From Synchiropus splendidus (taxonomy: Eukaryota; Chordata; Actinopteri; Syngnathiformes; Callionymidae): a stretch of DNA of 64,000 nt. The first letter of the stretch is position 1. Each line of letters begins with the position of its first letter. Both the position numbers and the translations under genes were made by a program. The stretch is taken from contig NC_071343.1 in NCBI RefSeq assembly GCF_027744825.2, positions 16,860,366 through 16,924,365 of the forward strand, written 5' to 3'. This document shows, piece by piece, positions 63,108-64,000 of this stretch. The notes beneath the pieces were generated by a model. That model did not search any database. It saw only the letters and a program-made list of their open reading frames with translations, and was not told where the DNA came from.

Positions 63108-64000
63108 CTTCACCTTCACCTTCACCTTCTTCTGCCGCTTATCCGGGGTCGGGTCGCGGAGGCAGCATTCGGAGCAAGGAAGCCCAAACTTCCCGGTCCG
63201 CACAAACCTCCTCCAGCTCCTCCCGGGGGATCCCGAGGCGTTCCCAGGCCAGACCGGAGACATAATCTCTCCAGCGAGTCCTGGGTCTTCCCCGGGGTCT
63301 CCTCCCGGTAGGACATGCCCGGAACACCTCCCCAGGGAGGCGTCCAGGGGGCATCCGGATCAGATGCCCGAGCCACCTCAGCTGGTTCCTCTCGATGTGG
63401 AGGAGCAGCGGCTCCACCCCGAGCTCCTCCCGGATGACCGAGCTCCTCACCCTATCTCTAAGGGTGCGCCCAGCCACCCTGCGGAGGAAACTCATCTCAG
63501 CCGCTTGTATCCGCGATCTCATCCTTTCGGTCACTACCCAAAGCTCGTGACCATAGGTGAGGGTGGGAACGTAGATCGATCGGTAAATCGAGAGCTTTGT
63601 CTTGTGACTCAGCTCTCTCTTCACCACGACGGTCCGATACAGCGACCGCATCACTGCCGCCGCTGCACCAACCCGTCTATCAATCTCACGCTCCCTTTTT
63701 CCCTCACTCGAGAACAAGACCCCGAGATACTTAAACTCCGCCACTTGAGGCAAGACCTCTCCACCAACCTGGAGAGAGCAAACCACCGTGTTCCGGTCGA
63801 GAACCATGGCCTCAGACTTGGAGGTGCTGATCCTCATCCCGGCCGCTTCACACTCGGCTGCAAACCGACCCAGCGCATGCTGAAGGTCCCGGTCCGATGA
63901 GGCCAGCAGAACAACATCGTCCGCAAATAGCAGAGATGAAATTCTGTGGTTCCCGAACCGGATCCCCTCCGCCCCCTGGCTACGCCTAGAAATTCTGTCC
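63108..64000 (-). mobile_element. LINE (non-LTR retrotransposon), 3' end; 5' side outside the window
   Basis: Runs on the - strand from the window edge through an open reverse-transcriptase C-terminal region to a stop at 63141-63139, a short 3' UTR (GCGGCAGAAG) and a tandem (GGTGAA)n tail at 63129-63108. Short tandem 3' tails of this kind, with AAGCGG just before, are characteristic of several fish LINE clades. The clade cannot be fixed from this fragment. GC-rich codon use contrasts with the AT-rich neighbourhood, suggesting a recent insertion. Confidence 0.88.
63139..64000 (-). CDS. LINE reverse transcriptase, C-terminal part (partial at window edge)
   Basis: One frame is open from the window edge (about residue 1 at 63999) to the TAA at 63141-63139, about 286 codons without a stop. 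It contains the RT catalytic box FADDVVLLA, then MRIS..KSEAMVL, the block EFKYLGVLFSSEG, RVGAAAAVMRSLYR, YVPTLTYGHELWV and the C-terminal LRWLGHLIRMPPGRLPGEV. Downstream RT-associated regions are therefore complete. The N-terminal part of the ORF, including any endonuclease, lies beyond 64000. No frameshift or stop is seen in the visible part, so the copy may be young; activity is not implied. An internal Met at 63837 is not the true start. Confidence 0.9.
   Translation of the reverse strand, partial: DRISRRSQGAEGIRFGNHRISSLLFADDVVLLASSDRDLQHALGRFAAECEAAGMRISTSKSEAMVLDRNTVVCSLQVGGEVLPQVAEFKYLGVLFSSEGKREREIDRRVGAAAAVMRSLYRTVVVKRELSHKTKLSIYRSIYVPTLTYGHELWVVTERMRSRIQAAEMSFLRRVAGRTLRDRVRSSVIREELGVEPLLLHIERNQLRWLGHLIRMPPGRLPGEVFRACPTGRRPRGRPRTRWRDYVSGLAWERLGIPREELEEVCADREVWASLLRMLPPRPDPG

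Noticed and set aside
63103..63900. 265-codon + strand ORF, Pro/His-rich
   Set aside because: Antisense shadow of the LINE reverse-transcriptase ORF; GC-rich codons leave the opposite frame open.

Overview
The window is vertebrate nuclear DNA and almost certainly from a teleost fish. Its genes have many short exons with GT-AG introns, it carries long microsatellites and fish-type transposon debris, and its proteins resemble teleost and mammalian families throughout. I recognise five protein-coding genes from exon-level homology plus reading-frame phase: adarb1 on the + strand, and agr2, a 3-beta-HSD gene, a KLHL9/KLHL13-type kelch gene and hao2 on the - strand. A partial LINE ORF runs off the right edge.

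Layout. 1-12376: no coding exon recognised; probably upstream non-coding or 5' intron sequence of adarb1, with a few repeat fossils. 12377-27830: adarb1 (ADAR2), nine coding exons encoding about 698 aa, then a long 3' UTR. 27.9-40.7 kb: gene-free, holding an LTR-like pair of ~190-bp direct repeats, a Tc1/mariner fossil, a LINE RT fossil, a hAT-type MITE, another inverted-repeat element and simple repeats. 40.8-42.8 kb: agr2 (161 aa). 44.4-46.4 kb: hsd3b1-like (373 aa). 47.9 kb: a detached 130-bp copy of the 3' end of the kelch gene. 49.1-54.4 kb: the kelch gene (at least 654 aa). 58.7-61.8 kb: hao2 (356 aa). 63.1-64 kb: 3' end of a LINE.

How the genes relate. They do not form a pathway cluster. 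Hsd3b and hao2 are also neighbours on human 1p12, so that linkage is probably ancestral; here a kelch gene lies between them. ADAR2 edits RNA in the nucleus, AGR2 is an ER protein-folding factor, 3-beta-HSD makes delta-4 steroids in ER/mitochondrial membranes, HAO2 is a peroxisomal FMN oxidase and the kelch protein is a probable CUL3 substrate adaptor.

The best regulatory signal is in adarb1. An AA dinucleotide lies exactly 47 nt upstream of the dsRBD exon, where mammalian ADAR2 edits its own pre-mRNA to create a splice acceptor. A 52-nt intronic segment about 0.4 kb upstream is complementary to it (38/52 Watson-Crick plus 2 G-U). A 194-bp (TG)n tract also ends 5 nt before another adarb1 acceptor. 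Exon limits were read by eye from splice consensus, phase and remembered family sequences; transcripts were not available.
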